NCBI GenBank assembly: GCA_002493515.1
Contig: DKYZ01000136.1
Location: forward strand, 1-39,376
Origin: Porphyromonadaceae bacterium UBA7087
GTDB lineage: Bacteria; Bacteroidota; Bacteroidia; Bacteroidales; Muribaculaceae
Direction: 5' to 3'
DNA: 39,376 nt
Shown here: positions 8,917 through 18,277 of the stretch, in pieces
Numbering within the stretch: position 1 is the stretch's first letter
Layout of the letters: each line of letters begins with the position of its first letter
The notes under the pieces: generated by a model
Seen by the model: the letters and a program-made list of their open reading frames with translations, nothing else
What the model was told of the DNA's origin: nothing
Databases searched by the model: none
Program-made: the position numbers and the translations under genes

Positions 8917-11166
8917 ATGAAACAACCGATTACCGAAAAACGATTTCTTGCGGCGGCATTGCTGACGTCAGCAATTGCCGTTCCAGTGGCGGGTGCTGTC
9001 CCTCAGGCTCCTCAGAATCTTGAAGCCGAGGTGCAAGGCACAATTGTCAACCTGTCGTGGGACAACATCGGGACAGGCGCGCAAACCGGCGTCAACGATT
9101 TCGAGAACGCCTTCCCAGGAGATGGATGGAGCGTCAGGACCAGAAATACCAACGACCCATGCTTCACCTGGTTTCAGTATCCGACGGACAATTACACATC
9201 GGCCGAAAACTGGCAGACATTCATTCATGAAGGGGAACACAGCGCTTTCCTCCAGTTTGACCTTAATATCGCAAACCCCGGCGACCTGACCCTGACCCAG
9301 GAGGAATGGCTGATATCGCCTAAACTGCCCGGCACGAACTATCTCTCTTTCTGGTTTCTGATGAACTCCATGCTGCTGGAATATGGGGCCAACCCGGAAT
9401 TTCCCGACAACTATTATGTTAAGGTGAGCCGTGACGACGGGCAGACATGGACTGACGTCTGGAACGCACGTCACGACATGAAGAAGGTTGACGTATACCA
9501 GCAAGCCATGCTGTGGCTCGGAGAGCCTTGTGATGACATGCGCATAGCGTTTGTAGCCGAGAGCGACCCGGATAATCCGAGCGCAGGTCTCTATTTCAGC
9601 TGGGCGCTTGACGACATACACCTGTATTCTTCCGAACCGGAAACATCGCCGATCACGGGATTCAACGTGTATCGTGATGACCTGCTGATTGCGCAAAACA
9701 TCCACTTCAATTCCTACCGCGACGAGGATTACAAGGATTTCGGCGACCATTCCTATAAAGTGACATCGGTCGGTCCCGAGGGTGAATCCGAGAGCGCAAG
9801 TGTTATGGTGACACTGGAGATTCCCGATTTCAAAGCACCGCGCAATTTCATGCTGACCTCGAGTTTCGACGAGGAGTCGGGCACGTATTCAATCCTGGGC
9901 ACATGGGATGAACCCGAAGGTGATTTCAAACCAAGTTACTATGAAGTTCTCAACGATGGCTCTTCATGCGCGTGGATCGGTCCAGACGAGCCCATGGAGT
10001 TCGAGCAGACCTTTGTCCCGGCAGGAACCTACAGTTTTGAGGTGGTGGCCGTCTATGACAATCCGTTTGGTGAATCTGAACATGTGATAAAATGGATCAC
10101 CGTGGGCGGACGCTCGACAGTCACAGGCCTGTCAGGCAGTTGCGAAGGCAACGACGTTACACTTGAATGGGGTGCACCGACGTCTCCCGACATCGACGAC
10201 CTTCGCTCCTACGTGGTACGTCGCGGATCAGAAATCCTGACGGACAATATAACTGAACAGTCGTTTACCGACTCGAATGTTCCTGACGGCCTATACCGTT
10301 ACTCCGTTTCATGTCTTTATAAGGACGGAACCGAATCAGCACCAAAGACCATGTCTGTATTGGCCAACCGTATTCCGCCTATCAGCGTGCCTCACGTCGA
10401 GGATTTCAATGCCGGCAGTCTACCCCGTAACTGGGATGTGGGCACATTCGACAACATGACGGCAGAAGACTACATATTCCGACTGGATGACCCCACAGGC
10501 CTGGATTTCAACAGCAACGGATTCGACGGCGCGTTTGTGTCGGCCGACAGCGACAACGCAGGCATGATGTTCATCAGCACCTACCTCACCTCCCCTGTCT
10601 ATGACCTTACTTCAATCCCCGACCGCTCGGGCCTGACCCTTGAGTTCTGCTACGACTATCCGTCGGCAATGTCGAGCGCAGCCGCTCTGGAGTTCTCAAC
10701 CGATCTTGGAGAAACGTGGTATCCATGGGACGGTAAAAGCGGCGGGCTTGAGTCCTACAGCCCTGAAGAACTCGGTATAGAAGGAACTCCGTTCATGCCC
10801 CGGATATTCAAGGAAAATGCCTCCGAGGCCTGCACAGACGAGACAATAATGTTCCGCATCCGCTACGAGGCTCAGTATGACTGGCATTTCGCTCTTGACA
10901 ACTGGAAATTCTATGATGCCAACGAGACAGCGGTATCCGAGGCATCAGCCGACGATATCCGGCTCCGGGTCAACGGCCATGTGGTAAATATCTTCACAGC
11001 TGGTGAGCTCAGAAGCATTTCGGTTTACGACATGTACGGACGAACGGTAGCATCAGCCAAAGACGCCGGCTGCTCAGCCGTCCTGGCCCTTCCCGGCGAA
11101 GGCGTCTATACCGTAAAGGCTGTCACTCCGACATCCGAGCACGTTTGGAAAATCGCCATTCGCTGA
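8917..11166 (+). CDS. Secreted adhesin-like protein: choice-of-anchor J/cleaved-adhesin domains, fibronectin III domains, T9SS C-terminal domain
   Basis: 749 residues from the ATG at 8917. The signal peptide is about 1-27 (ending VAGA). An Fn3-like strand pair (APQNLEAEVQGTIVNLSW) leads into a first cleaved-adhesin (MAM-like) domain of about 60-240 containing WLISPKL and FSWALDDIHLYS. Fn3 domains span about 240-490, and a second cleaved-adhesin domain about 495-680 (VEDFNAGSLPRNWDVG, then FALDNWKFYD). The C-terminal type A sorting domain ends ISVYDMYGRTV, GEGVYTVKAV and VWKIAIR. The protein should be exported by Sec and then T9SS and act on the cell surface or outside it. Its ligand is unknown. 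A perfect hairpin follows the stop. Divergent from the hybrid regulator, which may control it. Confidence 0.88.
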   Translation: MKQPITEKRFLAAALLTSAIAVPVAGAVPQAPQNLEAEVQGTIVNLSWDNIGTGAQTGVNDFENAFPGDGWSVRTRNTNDPCFTWFQYPTDNYTSAENWQTFIHEGEHSAFLQFDLNIANPGDLTLTQEEWLISPKLPGTNYLSFWFLMNSMLLEYGANPEFPDNYYVKVSRDDGQTWTDVWNARHDMKKVDVYQQAMLWLGEPCDDMRIAFVAESDPDNPSAGLYFSWALDDIHLYSSEPETSPITGFNVYRDDLLIAQNIHFNSYRDEDYKDFGDHSYKVTSVGPEGESESASVMVTLEIPDFKAPRNFMLTSSFDEESGTYSILGTWDEPEGDFKPSYYEVLNDGSSCAWIGPDEPMEFEQTFVPAGTYSFEVVAVYDNPFGESEHVIKWITVGGRSTVTGLSGSCEGNDVTLEWGAPTSPDIDDLRSYVVRRGSEILTDNITEQSFTDSNVPDGLYRYSVSCLYKDGTESAPKTMSVLANRIPPISVPHVEDFNAGSLPRNWDVGTFDNMTAEDYIFRLDDPTGLDFNSNGFDGAFVSADSDNAGMMFISTYLTSPVYDLTSIPDRSGLTLEFCYDYPSAMSSAAALEFSTDLGETWYPWDGKSGGLESYSPEELGIEGTPFMPRIFKENASEACTDETIMFRIRYEAQYDWHFALDNWKFYDANETAVSEASADDIRLRVNGHVVNIFTAGELRSISVYDMYGRTVASAKDAGCSAVLALPGEGVYTVKAVTPTSEHVWKIAIR

Positions 11167-11180
11167 CATGAAGTTCCATA

Positions 11181-11228
11181 GATTGATAAATAAACCCGGC
11201 TCTCCTGAGCCGGGTTTATTTATCAATC
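11181..11228. terminator. Bidirectional terminator between the adhesin gene and nhaA
   Basis: A perfect 22-bp inverted repeat (11181-11202 and 11207-11228) with a TCCT loop. The GC core CCCGGCTC is flanked by an A-rich left arm and a T-rich right arm, so it has a T tract in both directions. It lies between two convergent genes, 1 bp from the nhaA stop. Confidence 0.9.
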
Positions 11229-11229
11229 C

Positions 11230-12585
11230 CTATTCCTTAACAGTCTGCTTCTTCGGAAGGGTCAGGAAGAGGATGAGCCAGCCGAGGATGCCAGCGAGCA
11301 GGGAGCCGACGAGGATACCGAGCTTGGCGTTGTTGAGTATCTGCGAGAGATAGGGATCTCCTGTGCCGAACGACAGGTTGGCGATAAACAGGGAGACAGT
11401 AAACCCTATGCCTCCCAGCACGGAGACCCCGGCTATCTGTTTCCAGTCGCAACCCTCCGGCATAGGAGCCCATCCCAATTTCACGGCCAGCCAAGAGAAA
11501 GTGAAAATACCCAGAAACTTACCGGCCACAAGGCCCACGATTATGGCAGGAGCCACACCGCTGAAGAGGGCGCCAAACTGAAGGTCGCCGAAAAAGATAC
11601 CCGCGTTAGCGAAAGCGAACAGGGGGACGATAATGTAATTCACAACCGGATGAAGCGAGTCCTCCATATCCTGCAGCGGAGAGATCACCTTATCCGAAGC
11701 GCTCTCTATCTCCTTCAGCCAGTTCATCTGCGGTTTGCTCAGGATAGTACGCGAGGTCAGCTTCTCCTCATCCTCGCTGGAGAAATATCCGATGTTGCGA
11801 CGTATTGTTTTGACATAATTCTTTGGGGCATATACGGGGCGTGCGGGAACGCAGAAGGCAATCAGCACACCGGCAATCGTGGGATGAATACCCGCGTTCA
11901 GGAACAGGAACCATACAAAAGCGCCTATTCCGAGATAGAAAACCTTGCTCTGTATCGCCAGCTTGCCGCCGGCAGCGAGAATAGCCAGCAACACAGCAGC
12001 CGCCAGAAGCATCCAGTAGTCGATATGGGTGCTGTAGAAAATGGCTATCACAAGTATGCCGCCGATATCGTCGACCACGGCAAGCGTGGTAAGAAATATC
12101 TTCAACGACACCGGTACACGCGAGCCGAGCATCGCCAGCACACCGAGAGTAAACGCAATATCAGTGGCCATCGGTATCGCCGCGCCACCTATATAGTCCG
12201 CGCCACGACCCATGAGGAAGAAGAGAAGCACCGGAATTCCCATGCCCCCTATCGCCGCCACTATCGGAAGCAATGCCTGACGGAACGATGAAAGCTCACC
12301 GACGAGCACCTCACGCTTGATCTCCAGGCCTACCGAAAAGAAGAACACCGCCATAAGGGCATCGTTGATGAAAGCCATTATGCTCATCGGATGGCCGTGA
12401 TGGCTGAAAAGATTGAATCCGCCTATCTGGAGCGCGATCTCATGTGTCCATAACGAATTATAGAAATCCCTCGAAAAGGGTAGATTGACAACCAGAAGAG
12501 CGAGGGCCGTGGCAACCATAAGCACGGTGCCGCCGTTGGCATAATTCTTCAATGTCTTTCTTGCAGTATAAAAAGCCTGAGTCAT
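11230..12585 (-). CDS. nhaA: Na+/H+ antiporter NhaA
   Basis: 451 residues, longer than the roughly 390 of Escherichia coli NhaA. It is an inner-membrane antiporter that expels Na+ in exchange for protons. The paired aspartates of the ion site are present in AVVDDIGGILV (D172, D173), together with the IPMATDIAFTLGVL block (D142) and GLEIKREVLVGEL. About 12 hydrophobic helices can be traced. The extra length is mainly a charged segment (about 255-310, PKNYVKTIRRNIG to EKLTSRTILSK) between membrane segments, usual for Bacteroidetes homologues. The ATG is at 12585, 70 bp after the bcp stop on the same strand; cotranscription is possible. Confidence 0.96.
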   Translation of the reverse strand: MTQAFYTARKTLKNYANGGTVLMVATALALLVVNLPFSRDFYNSLWTHEIALQIGGFNLFSHHGHPMSIMAFINDALMAVFFFSVGLEIKREVLVGELSSFRQALLPIVAAIGGMGIPVLLFFLMGRGADYIGGAAIPMATDIAFTLGVLAMLGSRVPVSLKIFLTTLAVVDDIGGILVIAIFYSTHIDYWMLLAAAVLLAILAAGGKLAIQSKVFYLGIGAFVWFLFLNAGIHPTIAGVLIAFCVPARPVYAPKNYVKTIRRNIGYFSSEDEEKLTSRTILSKPQMNWLKEIESASDKVISPLQDMEDSLHPVVNYIIVPLFAFANAGIFFGDLQFGALFSGVAPAIIVGLVAGKFLGIFTFSWLAVKLGWAPMPEGCDWKQIAGVSVLGGIGFTVSLFIANLSFGTGDPYLSQILNNAKLGILVGSLLAGILGWLILFLTLPKKQTVKE

Positions 12586-12655
12586 AGCGTCGAATGTTTT
12601 TCAGTATTTAACAATGAGAACCGTAAGCAACAGAATGGCAGCGCGAAATCCGGAT

Positions 12656-13132
12656 TCAGGCCGGATTCACGTCACCACGCCCATCGAGAAGCGCAAAAAG
12701 CTGCTCGGCCGCGGTCTTGGTCTTAACCTTCTCTATCACATCCGTGACAACACCGTCGGCATCCGTGACGAAGGTGGTGCGCACCACACCCATATATTCC
12801 CTTCCGGCCATCTTCTTCAGCTGCCATACTCCCGCAGTCTTAATCAGCTCCAGGTCGGTGTCGGCAACCAACGGGAATGGAAGACAATACTTCTCCGCAA
12901 ACTTCACATGGCTCTGGGCACTGTCTTTGCTGACGCCTATAATCTGATAGCCAAGCTTGAGAAACTCCTGGTACTGCCCTGCAAGACTCGCCGCCTCCAT
13001 AGAACATCCCGGAGTATTGTCCTTGGGATAGAAATAAATTATGAACTTCTTGCCGGGATAATCCGACAGTCTCACATCCTTGCCCTGCGCATCCTTGCCA
13101 AGCAGGTCGGGGAATTTGTCACCGATATTCAT
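12656..13132 (-). CDS. bcp: Thiol peroxidase of the Bcp/PrxQ type
   Basis: 158 residues, full length. Thioredoxin-fold peroxiredoxin that reduces hydroperoxides in the cytoplasm using thioredoxin-type reductants. The active site reads PKDNTPGCSMEA with peroxidatic C43. The cysteine five residues later, used as resolving residue in E. coli Bcp, is alanine here. A second cysteine is C83 (KYCLPFP), the place used as resolving cysteine in the alpha-3 subgroup of PrxQ (as in Xylella fastidiosa), so a two-Cys mechanism through C83 is likely. The ATG at 13132 is preceded by an A/T-rich leader with no Shine-Dalgarno. It follows the lepA terminator and precedes nhaA. Confidence 0.95.
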   Translation of the reverse strand: MNIGDKFPDLLGKDAQGKDVRLSDYPGKKFIIYFYPKDNTPGCSMEAASLAGQYQEFLKLGYQIIGVSKDSAQSHVKFAEKYCLPFPLVADTDLELIKTAGVWQLKKMAGREYMGVVRTTFVTDADGVVTDVIEKVKTKTAAEQLFALLDGRGDVNPA

Positions 13133-13167
13133 TTTTCCTGTATTTTATATTATAATATCATATATAA

Positions 13168-13194
13168 GCGCCGCGACCGTTTCAGCCGCGGCGC
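13168..13194 (-). terminator. lepA terminator
   Basis: An 8-bp GC stem (GCGCCGCG at 13168-13175 with CGCGGCGC at 13187-13194) starts 26 bp past the lepA stop and runs on the minus strand into TTATATATGATATTATA. A moderate intrinsic terminator. Confidence 0.65.
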
Positions 13195-13220
13195 CTCTTA
13201 TATTTCTAACGCCTTTACCC

Positions 13221-15008
13221 TTAATCAAGTTTAAGAACCGCGAGGAAAGCCTTCTGCGGCACCTCCACGGAGCCTATCTGCTTCATCCTCTTCTTTCCGG
13301 CCTTCTGCTTCTCGAGAAGCTTGCGCTTTCGGGAGATGTCGCCGCCGTAACATTTCGCAGTCACATCCTTGCGGACAGCCTTTATCGTCTCGCGCGCTAT
13401 GATTTTGGCTCCTATGGCGGCCTGAATGGCGATGTCAAACTGCTGGCGCGGGATAAGTTCCTTCAGTTTCTCACACATCCTGCGTCCGAACTTCACCGCG
13501 TTGTCGGCATGGGTGAGGGTCGAGAGGGCGTCCACACTCTCGCCGTTGAGAAGTATGTCGAGCTTCACAAGCCTTGACTCACGGAAATCATGCAGATGAT
13601 AGTCGAAGGATGCGTAACCCTTGGAGATGCTCTTCAGCTTGTCGTAGAAATCGATCACTATCTCTCCGAGCGGCATGTCGAAGGTAAGCTCCATACGGTT
13701 GCCCGATATGTATTCCTGCTTCACGAGCTCACCGCGTTTGGAGAGACAAAGCGTCATTATCGGGCCGATATAGTCGGCCGCCGTGATGACAGTGGCGCGG
13801 ATATACGGTTCCTCAATATGGTCTATCAGGGTAGCCTCCGGAAGTCCTGAAGGATTATGCACCTCTGTGACGTTGCCCTTCTTGTCGTATACCTTGTAAG
13901 AGACATTCGGCACCGTCGTGATCACATCCATGTCGAACTCGCGCCCGAGACGCTCCTGGATTATCTCCATATGGAGCAGACCGAGGAAGCCGCAGCGGAA
14001 CCCGAATCCGAGGGCAGCCGAAGACTCCGGCTGGAAAGTCAGCGACGCGTCGTTGAGCTGAAGCTTCTCCAAAGAGGCTCTCAGATTCTCGAAATCCTCC
14101 GTCTCAATGGGATATACTCCGGCGAAGACCATCGGCTTCACCTCCTCGAAACCCTCTATCGCCTTGTCGCAAGGACGGTTGACGTGGGTGATTGTGTCGC
14201 CTACCTTCACCTCCTTAGAGGTCTTGATGCCGGATATGATATAGCCTACATTTCCTGCCGAGATCTCTTTACGTGGCGACATGTCGAGCTTGAGCACTCC
14301 CACCTCGTCGGCATGATATTCCTTGCCGGTGCTGACGAATTTCACGAAGTCATCCGTCCTGAGCCTGCCGTTGGTTATCTTGAAATATGCGATGATTCCC
14401 CTGAACGGATTGAACACGGAATCGAAGATAAGGGCCTGCAACGGCGCGTCGGGGTCTCCTTTCGGAGCGGGGACCCGCTCCACTATGGCACGCAGGATTT
14501 CATCGACGCCCATGCCTGTCTTGCCGCTGGCGCGTATGATGTCGCCACGGTCGCAGCCGAGTAGCTCCACAATCTGGTCTTCCACCTCATCGGGCTTCGC
14601 GCTGTCGAGGTCACATTTATTGATCACCGGGATAATCTCAAGGTCATTCTCAATCGCCATATACAGGTTGGAGATTGTCTGTGCCTGTATGCCCTGTGAG
14701 GCGTCAACAATGAGAAGCGCACCCTCGCAGGCAGCGATCGAGCGCGACACCTCATATGAGAAGTCCACATGGCCCGGAGTGTCGATAAGATTGAGATAGT
14801 AGTGCTCGCCGTCCTGATCATAGTCCATCTGGATGGCATGGCTTTTAATCGTGATGCCTCTCTCGCGCTCAAGATCCATGTCGTCGAGCACCTGTGCCTC
14901 CATGTCCTTTCCCGTTACGGTCTGGGTATACTCAAGGAGGCGGTCAGCCAGGGTCGATTTGCCATGGTCGATATGCGCTATTATACAGAAATTGCGTATA
15001 TTCTTCAT
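13221..15008 (-). CDS. lepA: Elongation factor 4 (LepA), ribosome back-translocating GTPase
   Basis: 595 residues from the ATG at 15008. The frame extends one codon upstream to a TTG, but MKNIRNFCIIAHIDHGKST is the universal LepA start. G1 is AHIDHGKST (11-19), G3 is DTPGH, G4 is NKCD. Domains II, III and V follow, and the LepA-specific C-terminal domain contains the RETIKAVRKDVTAKCYGGD and SRKRKLLEKQKAGKKRMKQ blocks. LepA acts on the ribosome in the cytoplasm and helps stalled or mis-translocated complexes and subunit maturation. It has its own -7 box (15047-15040) and a terminator. A normal, intact copy. Confidence 0.97.
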   Translation of the reverse strand: MKNIRNFCIIAHIDHGKSTLADRLLEYTQTVTGKDMEAQVLDDMDLERERGITIKSHAIQMDYDQDGEHYYLNLIDTPGHVDFSYEVSRSIAACEGALLIVDASQGIQAQTISNLYMAIENDLEIIPVINKCDLDSAKPDEVEDQIVELLGCDRGDIIRASGKTGMGVDEILRAIVERVPAPKGDPDAPLQALIFDSVFNPFRGIIAYFKITNGRLRTDDFVKFVSTGKEYHADEVGVLKLDMSPRKEISAGNVGYIISGIKTSKEVKVGDTITHVNRPCDKAIEGFEEVKPMVFAGVYPIETEDFENLRASLEKLQLNDASLTFQPESSAALGFGFRCGFLGLLHMEIIQERLGREFDMDVITTVPNVSYKVYDKKGNVTEVHNPSGLPEATLIDHIEEPYIRATVITAADYIGPIMTLCLSKRGELVKQEYISGNRMELTFDMPLGEIVIDFYDKLKSISKGYASFDYHLHDFRESRLVKLDILLNGESVDALSTLTHADNAVKFGRRMCEKLKELIPRQQFDIAIQAAIGAKIIARETIKAVRKDVTAKCYGGDISRKRKLLEKQKAGKKRMKQIGSVEVPQKAFLAVLKLD

Positions 15009-15039
15009 CAATTATTCTTCTTCGCTAAGTTTGCAACTG

Positions 15040-15047
15040 CAAAGTTA
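15040..15047 (-). promoter_or_regulatory. -7 box of the lepA promoter
   Basis: The minus strand reads TAACTTTG at 15047-15040, 32 bases before the lepA ATG and in the gap to the transporter gene (stop at 15059). The -33 element is weak. Confidence 0.55.
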
Positions 15048-15058
15048 GCAAAAATTTC

Positions 15059-16393
15059 TCAATTCCTGCGGAAAAGGAGGGGGAAGGCCACTGCGAGAGC
15101 AAGCGCATAGGCACCAAAAATCATCCATACCGCGCTCCAGTCGCCTATGAAATAGCGCATGCCGTCGATCTGACGCCAATTGCAGAAGGCATTTACCACG
15201 GCTCCGGCCCATACCATGCCGAATGTGGCTCCGATTCCATTGCTCATCATCATCAGGATTCCCTGGGCACGGCCACGGTATCCGGCCCCGGCGTTCTGCT
15301 CCATATATATCGCGCCCGCTATGTTGAAGAAATCAAAGGCAACGCCATATACAAGCATTGACGCTACAAACATCCACAGTCCGTCGCCGGGATTGCCCCA
15401 CCCGAAGAGGGCGAAACGCAGAGCCCATGCCAGGAAGGAGACTGTGAGCACGACCCTGAATCCATACCTGCGCAGGAAAAACGGTATCAAAAGAATGCAT
15501 GCCGCCTCCGAGATCTGCGACAGCGAGAAAAGCATTGTGGCGTTGGCAGCCGCACCGCTGCCGTCATACTCGGGTTGAGATGAGAAATGGGTAATGAAAG
15601 GGGTCGCGAAGCCGTTGGTGATCTGCAGGCAGACGCCGCCGAGAATGGCGAAAATCAGGAATATCCGAAGATTGCGGTTCTTCAACAGCATGAAGCCACC
15701 AAGCCATCTTGACACAAAAGAATCTTCCGGAGCCACATATCGCTTCCTCCGTGACTGATTGCCTGTGACCGAGAACGTCAATACGAAAAGCGAGGTGATG
15801 ACGCCTATGATTCCTGATGAGAAAAGCATCATGTCGGTATACTGGAACCTCCATCGCGCCATGGGATTGGCATCCGACAGCGTCATGCCGAATGTCCCGT
15901 CATGTAAATAGGCACAGTTGACAAACCACATGGCCGCTATAAATCCTACCGTTCCGAAAAAACGTATCCTCGGAAAAGCCTCAGCGGCATTCATTCCCCG
16001 CAATCCGAGAATGGAGAATGTGAGAGTGTTGGCCAAAGGAATCGTGGGCATGAAGAAGCACAGAAACAGGACGTAGATGATGAAGAGTGGCAGAAATTCC
16101 ACAGACTGCGCCGAGCGGACATAGCTCCACGCCGAGAGCATGAAACACGCGGCTATGAAATGAAACGAAGCCAGCAGGCGCGAAGGTCCAAACCTGCGGT
16201 CGGCCAGGTAGCCTGCCAGAGCCGGCATGAACAATGACACCAATCCGGCTGCGGAATAAAACCATGAGATATCCCGGCCAAGCCCCACGCGCCCGAGAAA
16301 CTGTCCCAGACATGTCAGATAGCATCCCCAGACGGCAAACTGAAGAAAATAGAGGGCGCATAACCGCCCTCTCATCAACTTAAAACTATGCAT
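15059..16393 (-). CDS. MFS transporter, nucleoside:H+ symporter (NupG/XapB-like) family
   Basis: 444 residues with about 12 membrane helices. Features of the nucleoside:H+ symporter branch are RGRLCALYFLQFAVWGCYL at the N-terminus, a second-half signature YGVAFDFFNIAGAIYMEQ, and RGRAQGILMMMSNGIGATFG. By family it imports nucleosides with protons across the inner membrane; the substrate here is inferred only. It starts 18 bp after the TonB-dependent receptor stop on the same strand, so the two are probably one transcript: outer-membrane uptake followed by inner-membrane uptake of the same or a related compound. The lepA -7 box lies just beyond its stop. Confidence 0.85.
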   Translation of the reverse strand: MHSFKLMRGRLCALYFLQFAVWGCYLTCLGQFLGRVGLGRDISWFYSAAGLVSLFMPALAGYLADRRFGPSRLLASFHFIAACFMLSAWSYVRSAQSVEFLPLFIIYVLFLCFFMPTIPLANTLTFSILGLRGMNAAEAFPRIRFFGTVGFIAAMWFVNCAYLHDGTFGMTLSDANPMARWRFQYTDMMLFSSGIIGVITSLFVLTFSVTGNQSRRKRYVAPEDSFVSRWLGGFMLLKNRNLRIFLIFAILGGVCLQITNGFATPFITHFSSQPEYDGSGAAANATMLFSLSQISEAACILLIPFFLRRYGFRVVLTVSFLAWALRFALFGWGNPGDGLWMFVASMLVYGVAFDFFNIAGAIYMEQNAGAGYRGRAQGILMMMSNGIGATFGMVWAGAVVNAFCNWRQIDGMRYFIGDWSAVWMIFGAYALALAVAFPLLFRRN

Positions 16394-16411
16394 ATGACGT
16401 ATGAAAAACGT

Positions 16412-18277
16412 TTAGAATTTAAGTTCCACACCTCCCATTACGGTTGTGCCCGGCATAGGGCACCCGTAGACAATCTCATAATGATCATTGAGGATATTGT
16501 CTACCTTCACGAAAAATGTGGCGTCGGTCTTTAGATGAAACGTATAGGCGGCGCGGAAATTGAGCAGAGAATAATTCTCTTTGTCCGGACCGCCCGTATA
16601 GAGGCTCCAGATTGTCTGGCTTTCGAGCGAGAAATCGAAGTTGCCGGGCATGAAGTCCACCTGTGCGTTCAGCTTGTTTTTCGGAGCCGAGACAATCGGG
16701 GCGTCCGTATGCAGATAACTGTAATTCGCGCTCGTCCTCCACGTGCGGTTGATTATGAAGGATGCGTCAGCCTCGAATCCCTTGTTGATAAACCGGCCTG
16801 TGTTCATGTTCTTAGGGCGGCCGTTCTCCCTTACCACCTGAATCATGTTCTTGCCGTCGATAAAGAAGAGAGATATGCCGATGTCGAGACGGTCGTCAAG
16901 AAATTTCTGACGCAGCTCAACGTCATAGTTCCACATATATTCCGGCTTGAGGTCCGGATTGGCCGGGGCATAGAGATAAAGCTCCCTCAGATTGGGAGCA
17001 CGGAAACCCTTGCTCCAGGAGAACTTGAGCGAATTGCCATCGAATGCTCGGAGTATGAAACCAGCCTGCGGGATGAGCTCGTTGCCGTATTGGGAGCCAT
17101 GCTGGAGACGCAGGCCGGCGTTGAGCGACAGACGGTCTTCCAAGAAGCCCTGCTGCATGATGACATATGCGCCTACCTCATTCTCATGATGACGGAACTC
17201 CGCGCTTCTCACCTCCGGATTCTCTTTCTGGATATTCCAGTTATGACCGCCCCAATGAAGGAAATCCACACCCAGGGAAAGATCGTTTTCCCTCCAGGGA
17301 TTGACAGTCTGGAAAAGGGTGAAGCCCATGTTATAGTCTGTTGAGTTGAACAGATAGTCGGTAGGCGTCTCGCAGGGAGCGTATCCGTCATCCACCTTGT
17401 TGCGTCCCCAGTTGATGAACGCCTGAACTCCACCACGCGAGATTTCATAATTATCCTTCACATACACCGAGGCAGTCCCCCGGAACAGCTTTGTCCACAT
17501 GCTCTCGAGAGGCTCATGGGTAGTCCCGGGGTTATGGGCGGTGGTCTGGCTCATGTCTACGGTAAAGCCTGTTTCCCAATGCTTCGAGGGTGTGTACTGG
17601 AACTGCATCAGCTCGTTGGCGAGCCAGAAGTCACTGCCCTTTCGGTTGCCGTTGCTGCGGTCGAGGCTTCCGGCTGTCGTGCCGCTGAACTTTCCCTTCC
17701 TGAAACCTGTGGAGAGATTGAATCTCTGAGTGGAGAAGGAGCCGAACATCGCTCTTGCCTTCCCGTAATAACCATCCTCACGCTGACGTCTGGTTATGAT
17801 ATTGACAGAACCTCCCATGGCGTTGGATCCATATAATATGGAGGAGGGGCCCTTTACCACCTCTACCCTCTCGACTCCGTTGGAAACGTAAGTGTCGGGA
17901 AGTGCGTGTCCGAAGACACCGGCCCACTGCGGCATACCGTCGATCATGAAAAGCACCTTGTTGCCCTGTCCGACGCCACGGATGTTGACAGTGCCTGCGG
18001 CGCCGCCCGAGATGCCGTAGCCGGCGAACCCCCTCTCGCTGACGAAAAGGCCTGAGACTTTGTTGACCATGATAGGAAGCAGCGAGGATTCTGTGCTTCT
18101 CTCTATCTCGCTCTCTCCTATTATTGTCACGTCCATAGGCGTAAGCTCGACATTCGTCTTAGCCGGAGCTGTGACCACTATGTCACGGAGAAATGTTGTG
18201 TCGCGCGGCGCCTCCTCGGCACTGGCGGCAAGAACCGATAAAGCCAGTAATGGCAGACAGGTGTAATTTCTGTTCAT
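16412..18277 (-). CDS. TonB-dependent outer-membrane receptor
   Basis: 621 residues. Signal peptide about 1-20 (ending AASA). A TonB-box-like stretch (DTTFLRDIVVTAPAK) precedes a plug (about 45-165) with TVNIRGVGQGNKVLFMIDG, VERVEVVKGPSSILYGSNA and GGSVNIITRR. A 22-strand-type barrel ends in GGVELKF with terminal Phe. There is no carboxypeptidase-like N-terminal extension, so it resembles the BtuB/FepA-sized receptors rather than SusC. Such receptors import scarce large nutrients (metal complexes, vitamins, heme) at the expense of TonB energy; the ligand is not readable. Its partner downstream is a nucleoside-type MFS transporter. It has a structured leader and a dyad over the likely -33 region, so it is probably regulated. 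Confidence 0.92.
   Translation of the reverse strand: MNRNYTCLPLLALSVLAASAEEAPRDTTFLRDIVVTAPAKTNVELTPMDVTIIGESEIERSTESSLLPIMVNKVSGLFVSERGFAGYGISGGAAGTVNIRGVGQGNKVLFMIDGMPQWAGVFGHALPDTYVSNGVERVEVVKGPSSILYGSNAMGGSVNIITRRQREDGYYGKARAMFGSFSTQRFNLSTGFRKGKFSGTTAGSLDRSNGNRKGSDFWLANELMQFQYTPSKHWETGFTVDMSQTTAHNPGTTHEPLESMWTKLFRGTASVYVKDNYEISRGGVQAFINWGRNKVDDGYAPCETPTDYLFNSTDYNMGFTLFQTVNPWRENDLSLGVDFLHWGGHNWNIQKENPEVRSAEFRHHENEVGAYVIMQQGFLEDRLSLNAGLRLQHGSQYGNELIPQAGFILRAFDGNSLKFSWSKGFRAPNLRELYLYAPANPDLKPEYMWNYDVELRQKFLDDRLDIGISLFFIDGKNMIQVVRENGRPKNMNTGRFINKGFEADASFIINRTWRTSANYSYLHTDAPIVSAPKNKLNAQVDFMPGNFDFSLESQTIWSLYTGGPDKENYSLLNFRAAYTFHLKTDATFFVKVDNILNDHYEIVYGCPMPGTTVMGGVELKF

Noticed and set aside
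8968..9750. 260-codon ORF opposite the adhesin gene
   Set aside because: It lies wholly within the well-supported adhesin gene on the other strand, has no promoter, and its composition is that of an antisense shadow.
12647..12667. Terminator after bcp
   Set aside because: AATCCGG/CCGGATT forms a 7-bp stem over the bcp stop, but no T tract follows on the minus strand; read-through into nhaA is as likely.
15009..15011. TTG codon as lepA start
   Set aside because: It adds a single Met before the universal LepA N-terminus MKNIRNF; the ATG at 15008 is the usual start.
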